Of a stretch of DNA of 64,000 bases, positions 41,050-51,590 are shown piece after piece; within the stretch, counting starts at the first letter, position 1; each line of letters begins with the position of its first letter. Source of the DNA: Betaproteobacteria bacterium (lineage in GTDB: Bacteria > Pseudomonadota > Gammaproteobacteria > Burkholderiales > SG8-39); the NCBI GenBank assembly GCA_016210745.1, contig JACQTO010000149.1, positions 1 through 64,000 on the forward strand, given 5' to 3'. The position numbers and the translations under genes are program-made. The notes under the pieces were generated by a model. The model was given only the letters and a program-made list of their open reading frames with translations, made no database searches and was not told the DNA's origin.

Positions 41050-42501
41050 TTAGACCATCGCCTTCAAGTCGAGCGCGATGCCGTTCAGCTTCTGCACCCC
41101 GACCCTGGTCTGCTCGGTGCCGGCAGCCATCTGCCCGGAGCCCGCCGAAAGGCTCTTCATCGCGTCGGTCACCTGGCCGAGGGCGCTGGCCTGCTGCCTG
41201 CTGTTCAGGAGCGCGCGCTGCGCATTCTCCGAAACGCTGTTCGCGGCCGCGGCGATCGAGTCGAACGCTTCCACTGTTTTTTGTGTCATCGCCGCCACTT
41301 CCTCGGCCGTGCGGGTGCCTTCCTCGGTCACCATCACCGCCGAATTGGTCGCCTTTTGGATTTCCGCCACCAGCGCATTGGCGCGCTCGGCCGATTGTTT
41401 GCTCTGGTTGGAGAGCTTGCGCACTTCCGAGGCGACCACCGCGAATCCCTTGCCGTGCTCGCCGGCGCGAGCGGCCTCCACCGCGGCGTTGAGCGCCAGC
41501 ATGTTGGTCTCGCTCGCGAGTTCTCCCACCACTCGGGCGATACCGCCGATCTGGCCGGCTTGCTCCGACAGGCGCAGGATCTGCTCGGCGACCGACCCCA
41601 CCTTGTGTTTCATCTCCGCCATGCTCCGAGAGACCTGATCGGCCAGAGCCGTTCCCTCGCGCGCCGCCTCGAGCGCCTGTTTGGCCGAGGCAGCGGCCGA
41701 CTCGGCTTGGGCCTCGGTCTGGCGTGCCGAGGCTCCCAGTTCTTCCACCGTCGTCGTCGTCTCACTTACCGCCGCCGCCTGCTGGGTCACGGTGCGTTCG
41801 TGCTCCTCGACGGTCGCGGCGATTTCGGTGGATGAAGTGCTCATGCCGGCGATCGCTTCGCTGACTGCCTTGCTGATGCGTGTAGCGATCCACAGACCGA
41901 GAACCACTGCGAGAAGCAATGCAAGCGCGGTCGCCCCGACGGCTACCGACATCAGCTGGGCCGTTGCGCTGTCTTGTTCCTGGGCTCTCGCCTGCACGAT
42001 CTCGCGCTCCCGCTTTTTCATCTCCGCCGCCAACGCCTCAACTTCTCTGGACAGCTCCAGGAATTTTCCCGTGCGGAAGCGATCCAGGGCTTTGGCCGCC
42101 TTGCCGCCATCGACCAAATCGAAGAACTCCTGCTCTTCGGCTTCCACACGCTTGGCAAGGGCGGCGAGGCGGCGCACATTTTCCTGCTGCTTTGGATCCT
42201 TTATTTCCGCGACGAGGGCTCGCAACCGTTCTTGGTACTGAGAACGGGCAGCAATGAACGCCTCGCGCGAGATGTCGTTCTTGAGGATTACATAGCCTCG
42301 GGTGGATCGTTGCATCGCGACGAGATTGAGATGAGTCTCCCGCAGGTATTCTGAGACCCGATGGGATTCGTCCAGTGCATCAGAGATGCGTTGCAGGGTC
42401 TGGATACTCCAGTACACCGCCACGGCGACGCCTACCATGAGTGCTAGCGGCACCAGGTATCCGAGCAGGATTCGCTTTTTCAAGTTCAGCTTGAAGGCCA
42501 T
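41050..42501 (-). CDS. Methyl-accepting chemotaxis protein (CHASE3-like four-helix sensor)
   Basis: [46 protein letters not shown] signalling hairpin; N-terminal TM helices. Confidence 0.92.
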   Translation of the reverse strand: MAFKLNLKKRILLGYLVPLALMVGVAVAVYWSIQTLQRISDALDESHRVSEYLRETHLNLVAMQRSTRGYVILKNDISREAFIAARSQYQERLRALVAEIKDPKQQENVRRLAALAKRVEAEEQEFFDLVDGGKAAKALDRFRTGKFLELSREVEALAAEMKKREREIVQARAQEQDSATAQLMSVAVGATALALLLAVVLGLWIATRISKAVSEAIAGMSTSSTEIAATVEEHERTVTQQAAAVSETTTTVEELGASARQTEAQAESAAASAKQALEAAREGTALADQVSRSMAEMKHKVGSVAEQILRLSEQAGQIGGIARVVGELASETNMLALNAAVEAARAGEHGKGFAVVASEVRKLSNQSKQSAERANALVAEIQKATNSAVMVTEEGTRTAEEVAAMTQKTVEAFDSIAAAANSVSENAQRALLNSRQQASALGQVTDAMKSLSAGSGQMAAGTEQTRVGVQKLNGIALDLKAMV

Positions 42502-42526
42502 GGTCACTCCCTCGATCGAGTTCACG

Positions 42527-43588
42527 TCAACTGAAACTGGCGGCAACCTGGATTGTTGCCTCCCGCTGCAGTTCCTGCGTCACCTGCAATTCAGGTGCGG
42601 CGAGAAGCTTTTCCACGTCGAGAACGCTGATCGCGCGGCCTTCGACGGTGGCAACGCCCAGGCAGTAGTCTTTGCCCGCGCTATCAGAGGCCACCGGCAG
42701 CGCGCTGACGTCTGATGCCGCGAGGTAGACGACGTCGGCAACCTCGCTCACGGGGATGCCCACCAGCAGCTCACCCGAGTGCACCACGACCACCTCGCTC
42801 GTCGCACTGTCGATCGGCATGCCGAGCACCGGTCGGATATCAGCCAGGGTGAGGATGTCGCCGCGCAGATTCATGTTGCCGACGATGTGCGCAGGAGAAC
42901 ACGGTATGGGCGCGACGTTGCGCAGGTGTGAGAACCGTCGCACGACATCGGCGCCCAGACCGAAAAGTTCGCCGTTGAGCCCCACCACCGCGTACGCCGC
43001 CGCGCCGGCACGTTCTTCCGAATCCGGCGCGCGCGCCAAGGCGCGCGAGCGCTCGCGCAGGATCCGCGCCTCTTCGGCGTCGATCTGCTCGGCGGGCGAC
43101 CCCTGCTGTTCGTGCGATGCGGGGGTCCCCGGTATCGCTTCGAGCGGGACCAGCTCGGGTGCCGGCGCGCTTTGCAGCAGCGCGTCGATGTCGAGCAGCA
43201 TCACTAGACTATCGTCCAGTTTCGCCTCGCCGCGAACGAACTGGGCGACGCCACCGGCGCCCTGGTAGCTGCTCGCAGGCTCAATCGCCGAATCAGGCAA
43301 CGCCAGCACATCGTGCAGTTCGTTGACCACGATTCCCACGCGAGCTTCATTACTTTCGAGCACGATGATGCGGTCGCCCAATCGGTAGCGTTCGCGCGGG
43401 CGGCCAAAGCGCATCCCAAGATCCATCACCGGCACCACGCGCCCGCGCAGATTGAAAACCCCCGCTACGTAGGGCGGCAGTTCTTCGATAGGCGAGAGTT
43501 CGGGCAGCCAGACGACTTCGCGCACTGCGGTCGCCTCGAGTGCGTAACGTGCGCCGCCGTGACCGAAGATGAGGATGGTCTGATCCAT
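42527..43588 (-). CDS. Double CheW-domain coupling protein
   Basis: Two CheW-like halves: [22 protein letters not shown] and [22 protein letters not shown]; start trimmed to [19 protein letters not shown]. Confidence 0.88.
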   Translation of the reverse strand: MDQTILIFGHGGARYALEATAVREVVWLPELSPIEELPPYVAGVFNLRGRVVPVMDLGMRFGRPRERYRLGDRIIVLESNEARVGIVVNELHDVLALPDSAIEPASSYQGAGGVAQFVRGEAKLDDSLVMLLDIDALLQSAPAPELVPLEAIPGTPASHEQQGSPAEQIDAEEARILRERSRALARAPDSEERAGAAAYAVVGLNGELFGLGADVVRRFSHLRNVAPIPCSPAHIVGNMNLRGDILTLADIRPVLGMPIDSATSEVVVVHSGELLVGIPVSEVADVVYLAASDVSALPVASDSAGKDYCLGVATVEGRAISVLDVEKLLAAPELQVTQELQREATIQVAASFS

Positions 43589-43601
43589 CGGTTCCCCCGA
43601 C

Positions 43602-45476
43602 CTAGTGCGGGACAGCAGTACCAGTGACGCCCCGCGCCGCTTGTTTGGCCGGTCCGTCGAGCAGACGATCGATATAGGCGAGGACCTCGCCCGCAGTCGA
43701 TTTGCCGTAAGGCGCAACCTCCGCGTTCGCCGGCTGCTTCCCCAGTTCCCTGCGCGCCGCCTGGCGCATCCTGCGCGCGCGCTCGTCCTCGCCGTCCTGT
43801 TCGTGCAGCGCGCCAAGCTCCAAGTAGGCCGCGACGAACGAAGGGTCGAGGTAGATCACTTTCTTCAACAATGTCTTGGCCTGCGCGGTGTCGCCTCGCT
43901 CCTGCGCGAGTTGCGCCAGCAGGTAATAGGGCCGGGGATCGAACGCGGCGATCGCTATCGCCTTGCGGCAATCTTCGTCCGCTGCATCAGGCATGCCTCG
44001 ATTGGCATGCCGCCAGCCCTGTTCCAGCAATTGATCGAAACCGACGGCAGGAGCGGATGGAGGGTTTGCCTGTGGGGCCTTCTGCACGCGGGGTGCCCGC
44101 AGCGGGACCCGTCGCGGCAAAGGCGGGGGTGCCGGCGCAGCCCCAGCCGGCAACTGCGCCGGTGTAAGCCGATCATCCGTTGCGCCGGGCGGCTCGGTCG
44201 TTTTCTGCAACACCACCGATTGCGCGAATACCCGCGTGCGCAGCGGCTCGATGTTGTGCCCGAAGAGTTCGCTGTGACCGGCGATGAGATATCCGCCCTC
44301 GGCCAGGGTCTTGGCAAACTTCGCCGTGATTCGGGCAATGGCAGCCGGATCGAGGTAGATAAATACGTTGCGGCACAGGATCAAATCGCATTCGGACAGT
44401 CCGACGGCGGGATCGGGAAAAGCATCGTGGACCAGGTCTGAGGCGGCGAAGCCCACCAGCCTGCGCAGGCGGGGGTCGATCTCCCAGCGGTCGCCTCGGG
44501 CGCGGAAATAGCGCTGCTTGCGTCCGGGGTCCAGGGCGCGGAAGGACCATTGGCCGTATACCCCGGCGCGAGCCTTTTCCAGGGCTTTCGAGTTGATATC
44601 GGTCCCCAGAATCTGTAGCTTCCAGCCGGCGAGCTGCGGTGCCAGCTCATCGACCAGCATTGCCAGCGAATACGCCTCCTCGCCCGCGGCGCAGCCCGCG
44701 CTCCACAGGCGCAGCGAGCGCTGTCGCGCGCGCCGTTCGATGATCTCGGGCAGAAGCTTTTCCCGTATCAGCGCGAATTGACCTGGGTCGCGGAAGAAAT
44801 AGGTTTCCCCGGTGGTGAATCGCTCGCACAGCAGTTCGCGTTCCCTGCGCGCGCCAACGCTGTCCTCGGCAAGCAATTGCTCGTAGCGATTCCCGCCGGA
44901 GAGCGCAAGCGCTCGCACGCGTTCGCGCTTCCAGGCGGCCAATTGCGCCAGGTCTTGATCGCGCAAGCGCAGGCCCACCGCTTGGCGGACGGCTTCGTCG
45001 AGGCTGGCCGCATCCCTGCCGTGGGCGCTGTCCTGCGTGGCGCCCGCTGCGTTGCTTATGCCGGAGCGTCGATCGTCAATGGCCTCGGCGAGCATCGGGG
45101 CGAGCATCGGTTCGAGCTCGGTGCCGATGCGGTACTTGAGCACGTAAGCGCTTGCGCCGGCCGCCTCGGCCGCGTCCCGGTAGGGCTGATCCGCATGATT
45201 GGTGAGGACGATGACGCGCGTCTGCGGCGCGATCGCCTTGATACGGCGCGTGGCTTCGATGCCGTCGATTCCGGGGAGCTCGATGTCCATCAACGCGACG
45301 TGAATCCGGCGCTCGCCCGCGAGTGCAACTGCGTCCTCGCCGGTTTCCGCCGTGATGATTTCCGCGCCGGAAAAGGTGCCCGACAGCCACGTCAGCAGCG
45401 CGCGGCGGACCTGCGTGTGATCGTCGACAATCATCACGACGGGCTTGGGCGAATCGGGTTTCGGCTGCTGGCGCAC
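43602..45476 (-). CDS. REC-CheR methyltransferase-TPR fusion
   Basis: VVMIVDDHTQVRRALL REC; RFTTGETYFFRDPGQF; LRLWSAGCAAGEEAYSLAML; LILCRNVFIYLDP; C-terminal TPR-like repeats. Confidence 0.88.
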   Translation of the reverse strand: MRQQPKPDSPKPVVMIVDDHTQVRRALLTWLSGTFSGAEIITAETGEDAVALAGERRIHVALMDIELPGIDGIEATRRIKAIAPQTRVIVLTNHADQPYRDAAEAAGASAYVLKYRIGTELEPMLAPMLAEAIDDRRSGISNAAGATQDSAHGRDAASLDEAVRQAVGLRLRDQDLAQLAAWKRERVRALALSGGNRYEQLLAEDSVGARRERELLCERFTTGETYFFRDPGQFALIREKLLPEIIERRARQRSLRLWSAGCAAGEEAYSLAMLVDELAPQLAGWKLQILGTDINSKALEKARAGVYGQWSFRALDPGRKQRYFRARGDRWEIDPRLRRLVGFAASDLVHDAFPDPAVGLSECDLILCRNVFIYLDPAAIARITAKFAKTLAEGGYLIAGHSELFGHNIEPLRTRVFAQSVVLQKTTEPPGATDDRLTPAQLPAGAAPAPPPLPRRVPLRAPRVQKAPQANPPSAPAVGFDQLLEQGWRHANRGMPDAADEDCRKAIAIAAFDPRPYYLLAQLAQERGDTAQAKTLLKKVIYLDPSFVAAYLELGALHEQDGEDERARRMRQAARRELGKQPANAEVAPYGKSTAGEVLAYIDRLLDGPAKQAARGVTGTAVPH

Positions 45477-45731
45477 TCGCGGTCCTTGATCGGCTTGTAG
45501 TCTTCGGCCCGGCTCAGGCAGAGTCCGGGCTCGGGTAGCGGAAGTTGCCGGGGGCTACCGTCGAACGCTTGCGCTATCCGCACTTGACGGATACAGTGGC
45601 ATCGAGCGGACGGCGCATCTGTCGGGAGAGTCGGACAAGTAAAGTGGGGAATGTTTGTTTACCCGGCGCGGTGTGATATTCCTCACGGGCTGGCGCGTCG
45701 CCCGAGGGGAACCGGGTGCCGGGAACGGCGA

Positions 45732-46376
45732 CTAGCCCTGTCCTGTCAGTCCGTGCTCTACCGCGAACTTGACCAGGCCCGCGAGATCGGCGACGCCAAG
45801 CTTTTGCATGAGGCGGCTGCGGTAGGTTTCGACCGTCTTGGGCGAGAGGTGCAGCGCCTCGGCGATTTCGCTGCTCGATTCGCCCTCGACCACGCCCAGC
45901 ATGACCTCGCGCTCGCGGGGACTCAGGCTTTCCAGGGGACTGGTGCTGCGATGTTCGCGCACGTAGCCGTCCACCACAGCGTCGGAGACTTTCTTGCTCA
46001 GGTAACGGTTTCCGGCGTGCACGGATCGCACGGCCTCCACCACTTCCGAGCCAGCGCATTCCTTGAGCAGGTAGCCGAGCGCTCCGGCCTGCAAGGCGCG
46101 AAAAATGTGCTCGACCGTGGAATACATCGACAGGATGATGACCTTGGTCGACTCGCAATAGTCCCGGACCTGAGCTGCGGCCTCGATGCCGCCGAGTTCG
46201 GGCATGACGATATCCATGATCACGATGTCCGGTGCCAGGCGCTTGGCCTCGCTCACCACTTCGCGTCCATTGACTGCGGTTCCGATTACCGAGATACCCT
46301 GCTCGCGTTCCAGAATGGCCGTCAGCCCGTCGCGCATCACGGCATGATCGTCGGCAATCAAGACCTTGATATCCAT
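45732..46376 (-). CDS. NarL/LuxR-family response regulator
   Basis: KVLIADDHAVMRDGLTAIL; DIVIMDIVMPELGGIEA; LSPREREVMLGVVEGESSSEIAEALHLSPKTVETYRSRLMQKLGV. Confidence 0.95.
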   Translation of the reverse strand: MDIKVLIADDHAVMRDGLTAILEREQGISVIGTAVNGREVVSEAKRLAPDIVIMDIVMPELGGIEAAAQVRDYCESTKVIILSMYSTVEHIFRALQAGALGYLLKECAGSEVVEAVRSVHAGNRYLSKKVSDAVVDGYVREHRSTSPLESLSPREREVMLGVVEGESSSEIAEALHLSPKTVETYRSRLMQKLGVADLAGLVKFAVEHGLTGQG

Positions 46377-46389
46377 GGCCGGGCTCTCG

Positions 46390-48630
46390 CTACGCGATGG
46401 GAATTTCCGCTGTCACCCGCGTTCCGGCTCCCGGGGCGGTATCGATATGCAGGCTTCCGCCGAAGGCCAGGGCGCGCTCGCGCATGGTGAGCAGGCCCCA
46501 GGTCGGCTTCGAATCGGTCCCGTTTCGGGCTGCGGGGTCGAATCCGATTCCTTCGTCGGCAACCTCGATTCGCGCGCGATCCGGGAATACCGCCATGGCG
46601 ATCCTGATTTGAGCGGTCTTCGAATACTTGACGGCGTTCATGAGCGCTTCCTGCGCGATGCGCAGCAGCGTCGACTCGACATCGCCGGGCAACCGTTGGG
46701 CGGGTTCCGTTCCAATCAGCGCGCAGGCTATTCCGGAGCGTTGGCTGGTCTCGTGCGCCAACCAGCGCAGCGTCGCGAACAAACCGTATTGGTCCAGCAT
46801 GGGAGGGCGCTGGTTGGCCATGAGATCGCGGACTTGTTCCGAGGTTTGTTCCAGCAAACCCAACATGTCGTCCAGGCGCCCCTCAGCCTTGGCTCTGGAA
46901 TCCTTCGAAAGCTCGCGTTCCATGAGTTGCAGATGCAGGTGCAGCGCGGACAGGTTTTGTCCCACGCGGTCGTGCAATTCCTTGGTGAGGCTGCGCCGTT
47001 CGGTTTCCTGGGCATGCGCCAAGCGCCGGTAGGCTTGTCTCAACTCCCGAGCCGAGCGCTCCAGCGCCGCCTCGAACCGCTTGCGCTCGGTGACGTCCAT
47101 GACCAGCGAGGCCACGCCGATAGTCTTGCCGTCCGGATCGACGAGCGGCGTGTTGAACCACTCGCAACTGAGCGTTCGCCCGTCCCTGGTGCGGTTTTCA
47201 TTGGAGGACCGGCTCCCATGCTGCGTGACCGCGCTTTGCAAGGCGTTCTCTGACGAACCGGTACGGGACTCGGGCAGGATGAACGACCAATGCTGCCCGA
47301 TGGCCTCCTCGCGGGAATACCCGAACAACCTGAATGCCGCCGGATTCCAGTCCCGCACCCGGCCATCGACGTCGAATTCGATCACGGCGAGCGGTGTCTG
47401 CTGGACATGCAGTGCGAGGCGCTGCCGCGAAAGGCGCGATTCCTCCTCTGCCTGCTTGCGTCCGGTAATGTCGAGATAGACCGCCACCGATTGCTTCGGG
47501 TGAGAGGCCGTGTCGCGCGGCAGCGTGGCATTGACGAGAACCCAGACGGTAGTTCCATCCTTGCGAAGGATGCGCTTTTCAAAGTTGAGGGAAGCGACCT
47601 CCCCGGCAAAGAGACGCCGCGCACGCCGCGCATTGCGTTCGCGGTCCTCCGGGTGCGTGAGGTCGAAGATCGTCATGCCGAGCACCTCGGCGCGACTGTA
47701 GCCGACGATCTCGCAGTAGCGGTCGTTGACGCGCACGAGGCGCCCGCCGGGGAGATCGGCCTGCGCCAATCCCACCGCGGCCAATTCGAAAAAGGCCCGG
47801 TACTGCTCCTCGCTGCGGCGCAAGGATCCCTCCGCTTTATTGCGATCATTGATTTCGCGTTGTAGCGCGGCGGCGTGCTCGCGCTCGCGTTGGAGCGCGC
47901 CTTCGATGGTCTCAGCCATGGCGTTGAACTGCTTCGCGAGCAGCGCCATTTCGTCGTTTCCTTCGATCGCAACCCTGTGGACAAAATCGCCTCGCCCGAA
48001 CGCGCTTACACCACCGATCAAGGACGATATCGATCGGGTGGTCTTTATGGTTGCAGGCAGGGTTATCGCGACCACCAGTGTGAGAAACAAAACCACCACG
48101 GCTGCCATCGCGGCTGCGGCCTGTCCGCGCAGCGCATCGATTCTTTGATGCGCCTCGACGGCAATCAACTCCGCGCTCGACAGCAATTTTTCGATTTCCA
48201 GTCGCATCAGGGAGTGAACGGCGCCTTCAACGGCGTCGAACCGCGCCATATCCTCGGCGCCAGCCGCCCTCTTCCGCGCCGTGATTCTCTCGACATGGTT
48301 TTGCCGCAATCTGGCGAACGCCCGGTCTGCGTTGTCCAGGGAAATTTCCAGGGAACGCACGGCGCCCAGGGCGTTCAGCGACTTCACGCGTTCCCTTATC
48401 CTGGATATCTGCAGTTGCCACTGCCGTTCGATTCGCGGTTGCGAAATAGCCGCGTATTCGTGCGCCAATGAATGGAGGGCGGCGATTTGCCCGACGAGAA
48501 TTCGCCCCGCGTCGCTGTCCTCCTCGCCTTGTCTCTGACTTTCCTCGAGCAAGGCGTAGATTGCGCCGATGGCGGCGATCATGATCGCCGTCAATGCCAG
48601 CGCGAAGTAAAGGCGAGTCGAAATCTTCAC
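46390..48630 (-). CDS. HAMP-PAS-PAS HisKA_3 sensor histidine kinase
   Basis: SLTKELHDRVGQNLSALHLHLQ H-box; LRIAQEALMNAVKYS; RIEVADEGIGFDP; TWGLLTMRERALAFGGSL. Confidence 0.93.
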   Translation of the reverse strand: MKISTRLYFALALTAIMIAAIGAIYALLEESQRQGEEDSDAGRILVGQIAALHSLAHEYAAISQPRIERQWQLQISRIRERVKSLNALGAVRSLEISLDNADRAFARLRQNHVERITARKRAAGAEDMARFDAVEGAVHSLMRLEIEKLLSSAELIAVEAHQRIDALRGQAAAAMAAVVVLFLTLVVAITLPATIKTTRSISSLIGGVSAFGRGDFVHRVAIEGNDEMALLAKQFNAMAETIEGALQREREHAAALQREINDRNKAEGSLRRSEEQYRAFFELAAVGLAQADLPGGRLVRVNDRYCEIVGYSRAEVLGMTIFDLTHPEDRERNARRARRLFAGEVASLNFEKRILRKDGTTVWVLVNATLPRDTASHPKQSVAVYLDITGRKQAEEESRLSRQRLALHVQQTPLAVIEFDVDGRVRDWNPAAFRLFGYSREEAIGQHWSFILPESRTGSSENALQSAVTQHGSRSSNENRTRDGRTLSCEWFNTPLVDPDGKTIGVASLVMDVTERKRFEAALERSARELRQAYRRLAHAQETERRSLTKELHDRVGQNLSALHLHLQLMERELSKDSRAKAEGRLDDMLGLLEQTSEQVRDLMANQRPPMLDQYGLFATLRWLAHETSQRSGIACALIGTEPAQRLPGDVESTLLRIAQEALMNAVKYSKTAQIRIAMAVFPDRARIEVADEGIGFDPAARNGTDSKPTWGLLTMRERALAFGGSLHIDTAPGAGTRVTAEIPIA

Positions 48631-49673
48631 TTGATGATGGTCACGGTTGCGGGGCTCACCGATCTCAGCGGATCGGCGCGCACGTAGTCAAGAAAGTCCG
48701 GGACCACTTGGGCATCGGTGCGACGGGTGCTGATCAGCCACTTCGCTTCGTCCTCCATGGCGGCGATGAGCGCCTGGCTCAGCGATAGGCGGAAATCGAG
48801 CGATTTCCAGGTGTTCTCGACGATTTGCCTGTCGATTCCGGTATGCCTGGACACGGCTTCGGTCGCCTGGTCGGGGTGTGCTTGCATGAACCGCTCGGCT
48901 TTCTTGATCGCCTGCAGGAATTTCGGCAACAGCTCGGGCCGGCGCTTCGCCAACTCCTCCCGGACCACGATCAGCCAGGAGGTCGAGTAAAGCGGATTGC
49001 CGGGAAATACCAATGCCCGTTCGCCCAGCCTCGCCTTTGCCTCCGAGACCAGCGGCTCCCAGGCGATGAATGCGTCGATGTCTCCCTTCTCCAGTGCCGG
49101 CACGAGCGAGGCGAGCGCCATCGAAATCGCCTTGATATCCGCCTCGGCGATTCCGTGCTGGCGCAGCATGTTGCCGAGATAGTAGTCGATGGAGGTGCTG
49201 CCCTCGGGTATTCCCACCCTTCGGCCTTTCAGGTCCGCCGCAGTGCGGATCTTTCGGTCCGAGCGCACGATCACGCGCTGGCTGCGGTTGGAATAGATCA
49301 TGTCGCCGATCACCAGGAAACCGCTGCCCTCGACCGGCGAGAATCTTGACCGGTCGAGCGCCGCGCGCACGACCGGATATTCGGATGCGGTGGCGATATC
49401 CGCCTTGCCTTCCAGCAAGTTCTTCAGCGACTCCACGCCCGTGCTGTTGCGCTTGAAGGCGACCTCCAGCCCCTGCTCGCGAAAGAAACCCTGCGTATAG
49501 GCGATGATCGAGGGGGCGTCGCCGGCAAAATCGGCGAGGGTAACGGTGATCTTGTCCGCAGGCGGGCGATCTTCCGGCGCGGACCAGAAATAGGCCGCCA
49601 CCGCCAGCATGGCAAGCGCTGCCACGATCCAGGCCCTGCGGCCGTTTGGTTTGGTCCTTCGGGGCGCATTCAT
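48627..49673 (-). CDS. NMT1/SsuA-like (nitrate/sulfonate/taurine-type) substrate-binding protein
   Basis: N-terminal TM/signal; KITVTLADFAGDAPSIIAYTQGFFREQGLEVAFKRNSTG; GRRVGIPEGSTSIDYYLGNMLRQHG. Confidence 0.85.
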   Translation of the reverse strand: MNAPRRTKPNGRRAWIVAALAMLAVAAYFWSAPEDRPPADKITVTLADFAGDAPSIIAYTQGFFREQGLEVAFKRNSTGVESLKNLLEGKADIATASEYPVVRAALDRSRFSPVEGSGFLVIGDMIYSNRSQRVIVRSDRKIRTAADLKGRRVGIPEGSTSIDYYLGNMLRQHGIAEADIKAISMALASLVPALEKGDIDAFIAWEPLVSEAKARLGERALVFPGNPLYSTSWLIVVREELAKRRPELLPKFLQAIKKAERFMQAHPDQATEAVSRHTGIDRQIVENTWKSLDFRLSLSQALIAAMEDEAKWLISTRRTDAQVVPDFLDYVRADPLRSVSPATVTIIK

Positions 49674-49872
49674 TTGTCTTCCCGCGCTTTCGAGTCCGGC
49701 TGCGGGCCTCCCGATCTGCCGCCGCGTTCATGGATCCAGCTCTCCCCGGGCGACGACTCAAACGAGCATAGTCGCTTAGGAAGTCGAACTCAAGCGACAG
49801 CACGAAGGGCCTTGACCGCACGCTTGCGCACTGCCGGTCGTTCTCCTATGCTGTCCAAAGGGGGGACTGCAT

Positions 49873-51345
49873 TTGAACGTACTTCTGGTCTATCCGCGCA
49901 GTCCGGACACATTCTGGAGTTTCAGGCATGTCCTGAAATTCGTTTCCAGGAAGGCTGCTTTCCCGCCGCTCGGGCTGCTTACCGTGGCGGCGATGCTGCC
50001 GCGCGGCTGGAACCTGAGACTGGCCGATCTCAATATCGCGCCGCTTGCCGACGAAGCATTGCATTGGGCCGACTGCGTATTCATGAGCGGCATGATCGTG
50101 CACCGGGAATCGGCGCATGAAGTGGCGGCCCGCTGCGCCTTGCTCGGCAAGCCCGTGATCGCCGGCGGCCCGCTATTCACCACCGGGCACGAGGCGTTTC
50201 CGGAAATTCCGCATTTCGTCCTGGGCGAAGCCGAGGACGTGATTGGCCTGCTGGTCGCCGACCTGGAACGCGGCGCGCTGCAGCCGCTCTATCGCGCCGC
50301 CGGCTGGCCCGATTTGCGCAACACGCCGGTTCCGCGCTGGGACCTGATCAACCTGCGCGACTACGTCACCATGCCGGTCCAGTTTTCGCGTGGCTGCCCG
50401 TACAACTGCGAGTTCTGCGATATCTGGGTTACCAATGGACGCGTCCCGCGCACCAAAGCCCCGGCGCAGGTGGTGCGCGAGCTGGAGGCGTTGCGCTTGG
50501 CGGGCTGGCGCGACATGGTCTTCATCGTCGACGACAATTTCATCGGCAACCGCAGGCGCGCGCGCGAACTGCTGCGCGAGCTGATTGCCTGGCGCGAGCG
50601 GGTGAGGCCGGAGATGGGCTTTCTTACCGAGGCCTCGGTCAATCTCGCCGACGACCCGGAGCTGTGCGAGCTCATGGTGAGGGCCGGATTCAAAAAGGTG
50701 TTCCTCGGCCTGGAGACGCCCTCGGCCGAGGGACTCGATGAGTGCGGCAAGCGGCAGAACAGCAAGCGCGATCTGTCCGCCACGGTGAAGACAATTCAGC
50801 GCGCGGGCCTCGAGGTAATGGGCGGATTCATCGTCGGTTTCGACAGCGATCCCATGGACATCTTCAAGCGCCAGTTCGAATTCATTCAGCAGTCCGGCGT
50901 GGTGACTGCCATGGTGGGACTGCTCAACGCGCTGCCCCAGACGGACCTGTATCGGCGCCTGACGCGGGAGGGCCGGATCCTTGCCGACACCTGCGGCAAC
51001 AATACCGATGCCGCGATCAATTTCATCACCCGGCTGGACCGGGATTTCCTTATCTCGGGCTATCGTGAGCTGATGCGCAAGCTCTACGAGCCCCGGCACT
51101 ATTACCGGCGCATCCGCATTTTCCTGCGCAGCTACGTTCCGCAAGGCCCGACGACGCGGATTTCGGCCGCCGAAGTCAAGGCATTCCTGAGATCGCTCTG
51201 GGTGCTGGGCGTGTGGCAGTCGGGCCGGTTCAGTTATTGGGCTCTGTTTTGGTCGACGCTGCTCTCCAGCCCGAAGAAATTTCGCGCCGCGATGGAACTG
51301 TCGATCCTCGGACTGCATTTTCGCCGGGTTGCCGGCAAGCTCTGA
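49873..51345 (+). CDS. B12-binding-domain radical SAM protein (DUF4070-containing, HpnP-like)
   Basis: NVLLVYPRSPDTFWSFRHVLKFVSRKAAFPPLGLLTVAAMLP; FSRGCPYNCEFCDIWVTNGR CxxxCxxC; TTG start. Confidence 0.88.
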   Translation: MNVLLVYPRSPDTFWSFRHVLKFVSRKAAFPPLGLLTVAAMLPRGWNLRLADLNIAPLADEALHWADCVFMSGMIVHRESAHEVAARCALLGKPVIAGGPLFTTGHEAFPEIPHFVLGEAEDVIGLLVADLERGALQPLYRAAGWPDLRNTPVPRWDLINLRDYVTMPVQFSRGCPYNCEFCDIWVTNGRVPRTKAPAQVVRELEALRLAGWRDMVFIVDDNFIGNRRRARELLRELIAWRERVRPEMGFLTEASVNLADDPELCELMVRAGFKKVFLGLETPSAEGLDECGKRQNSKRDLSATVKTIQRAGLEVMGGFIVGFDSDPMDIFKRQFEFIQQSGVVTAMVGLLNALPQTDLYRRLTREGRILADTCGNNTDAAINFITRLDRDFLISGYRELMRKLYEPRHYYRRIRIFLRSYVPQGPTTRISAAEVKAFLRSLWVLGVWQSGRFSYWALFWSTLLSSPKKFRAAMELSILGLHFRRVAGKL

Positions 51346-51407
51346 CAGGTAAGACGTTAGGCTTCACTTAGCCCAACGATTGCTCTGGTAGATATCCGAG
51401 GCTTCGC

Positions 51408-51552
51408 CCTCTTTGCTCGGTTGCGCCTCCTTCCCATTAAGGGCCGCGCCGAGCCGGCGGCGAAGACCAGGGCCTTTATCTGGGCTTCGCCGTTGGCGAG
51501 GGCAGCGCGGAGCGCCGCGGCACAGGGAAGGAGGCGCAACCGAGCAAAGAGG
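51408..51552. repeat. 145-bp structure with perfect 28-bp inverted terminal arms
   Basis: CCTCTTTGCTCGGTTGCGCCTCCTTCCC (51408-51435) and exact reverse complement (51525-51552); inner imperfect hairpin GGCGAAGACCA...TGGGCTTCGCC. Confidence 0.9.
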
Positions 51553-51590
51553 CCGGCGCTGCTTGCGCGAGCAAGTCGTTCAACAACCGA

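Noticed and set aside
38955-41492. Long plus-strand ORFs opposite cheA (406 and 408 aa)
   Set aside because: Antisense to strong CheA motifs; no own motifs
51344-51385. attC-like CGTTAGGCTTCACTTAGCCCAACG next to the 28-bp inverted repeat
   Set aside because: Contains GTTRRRY and RYYYAAC but only 8 nt apart and in the wrong layout for an attC; no integrase or cassette array seen
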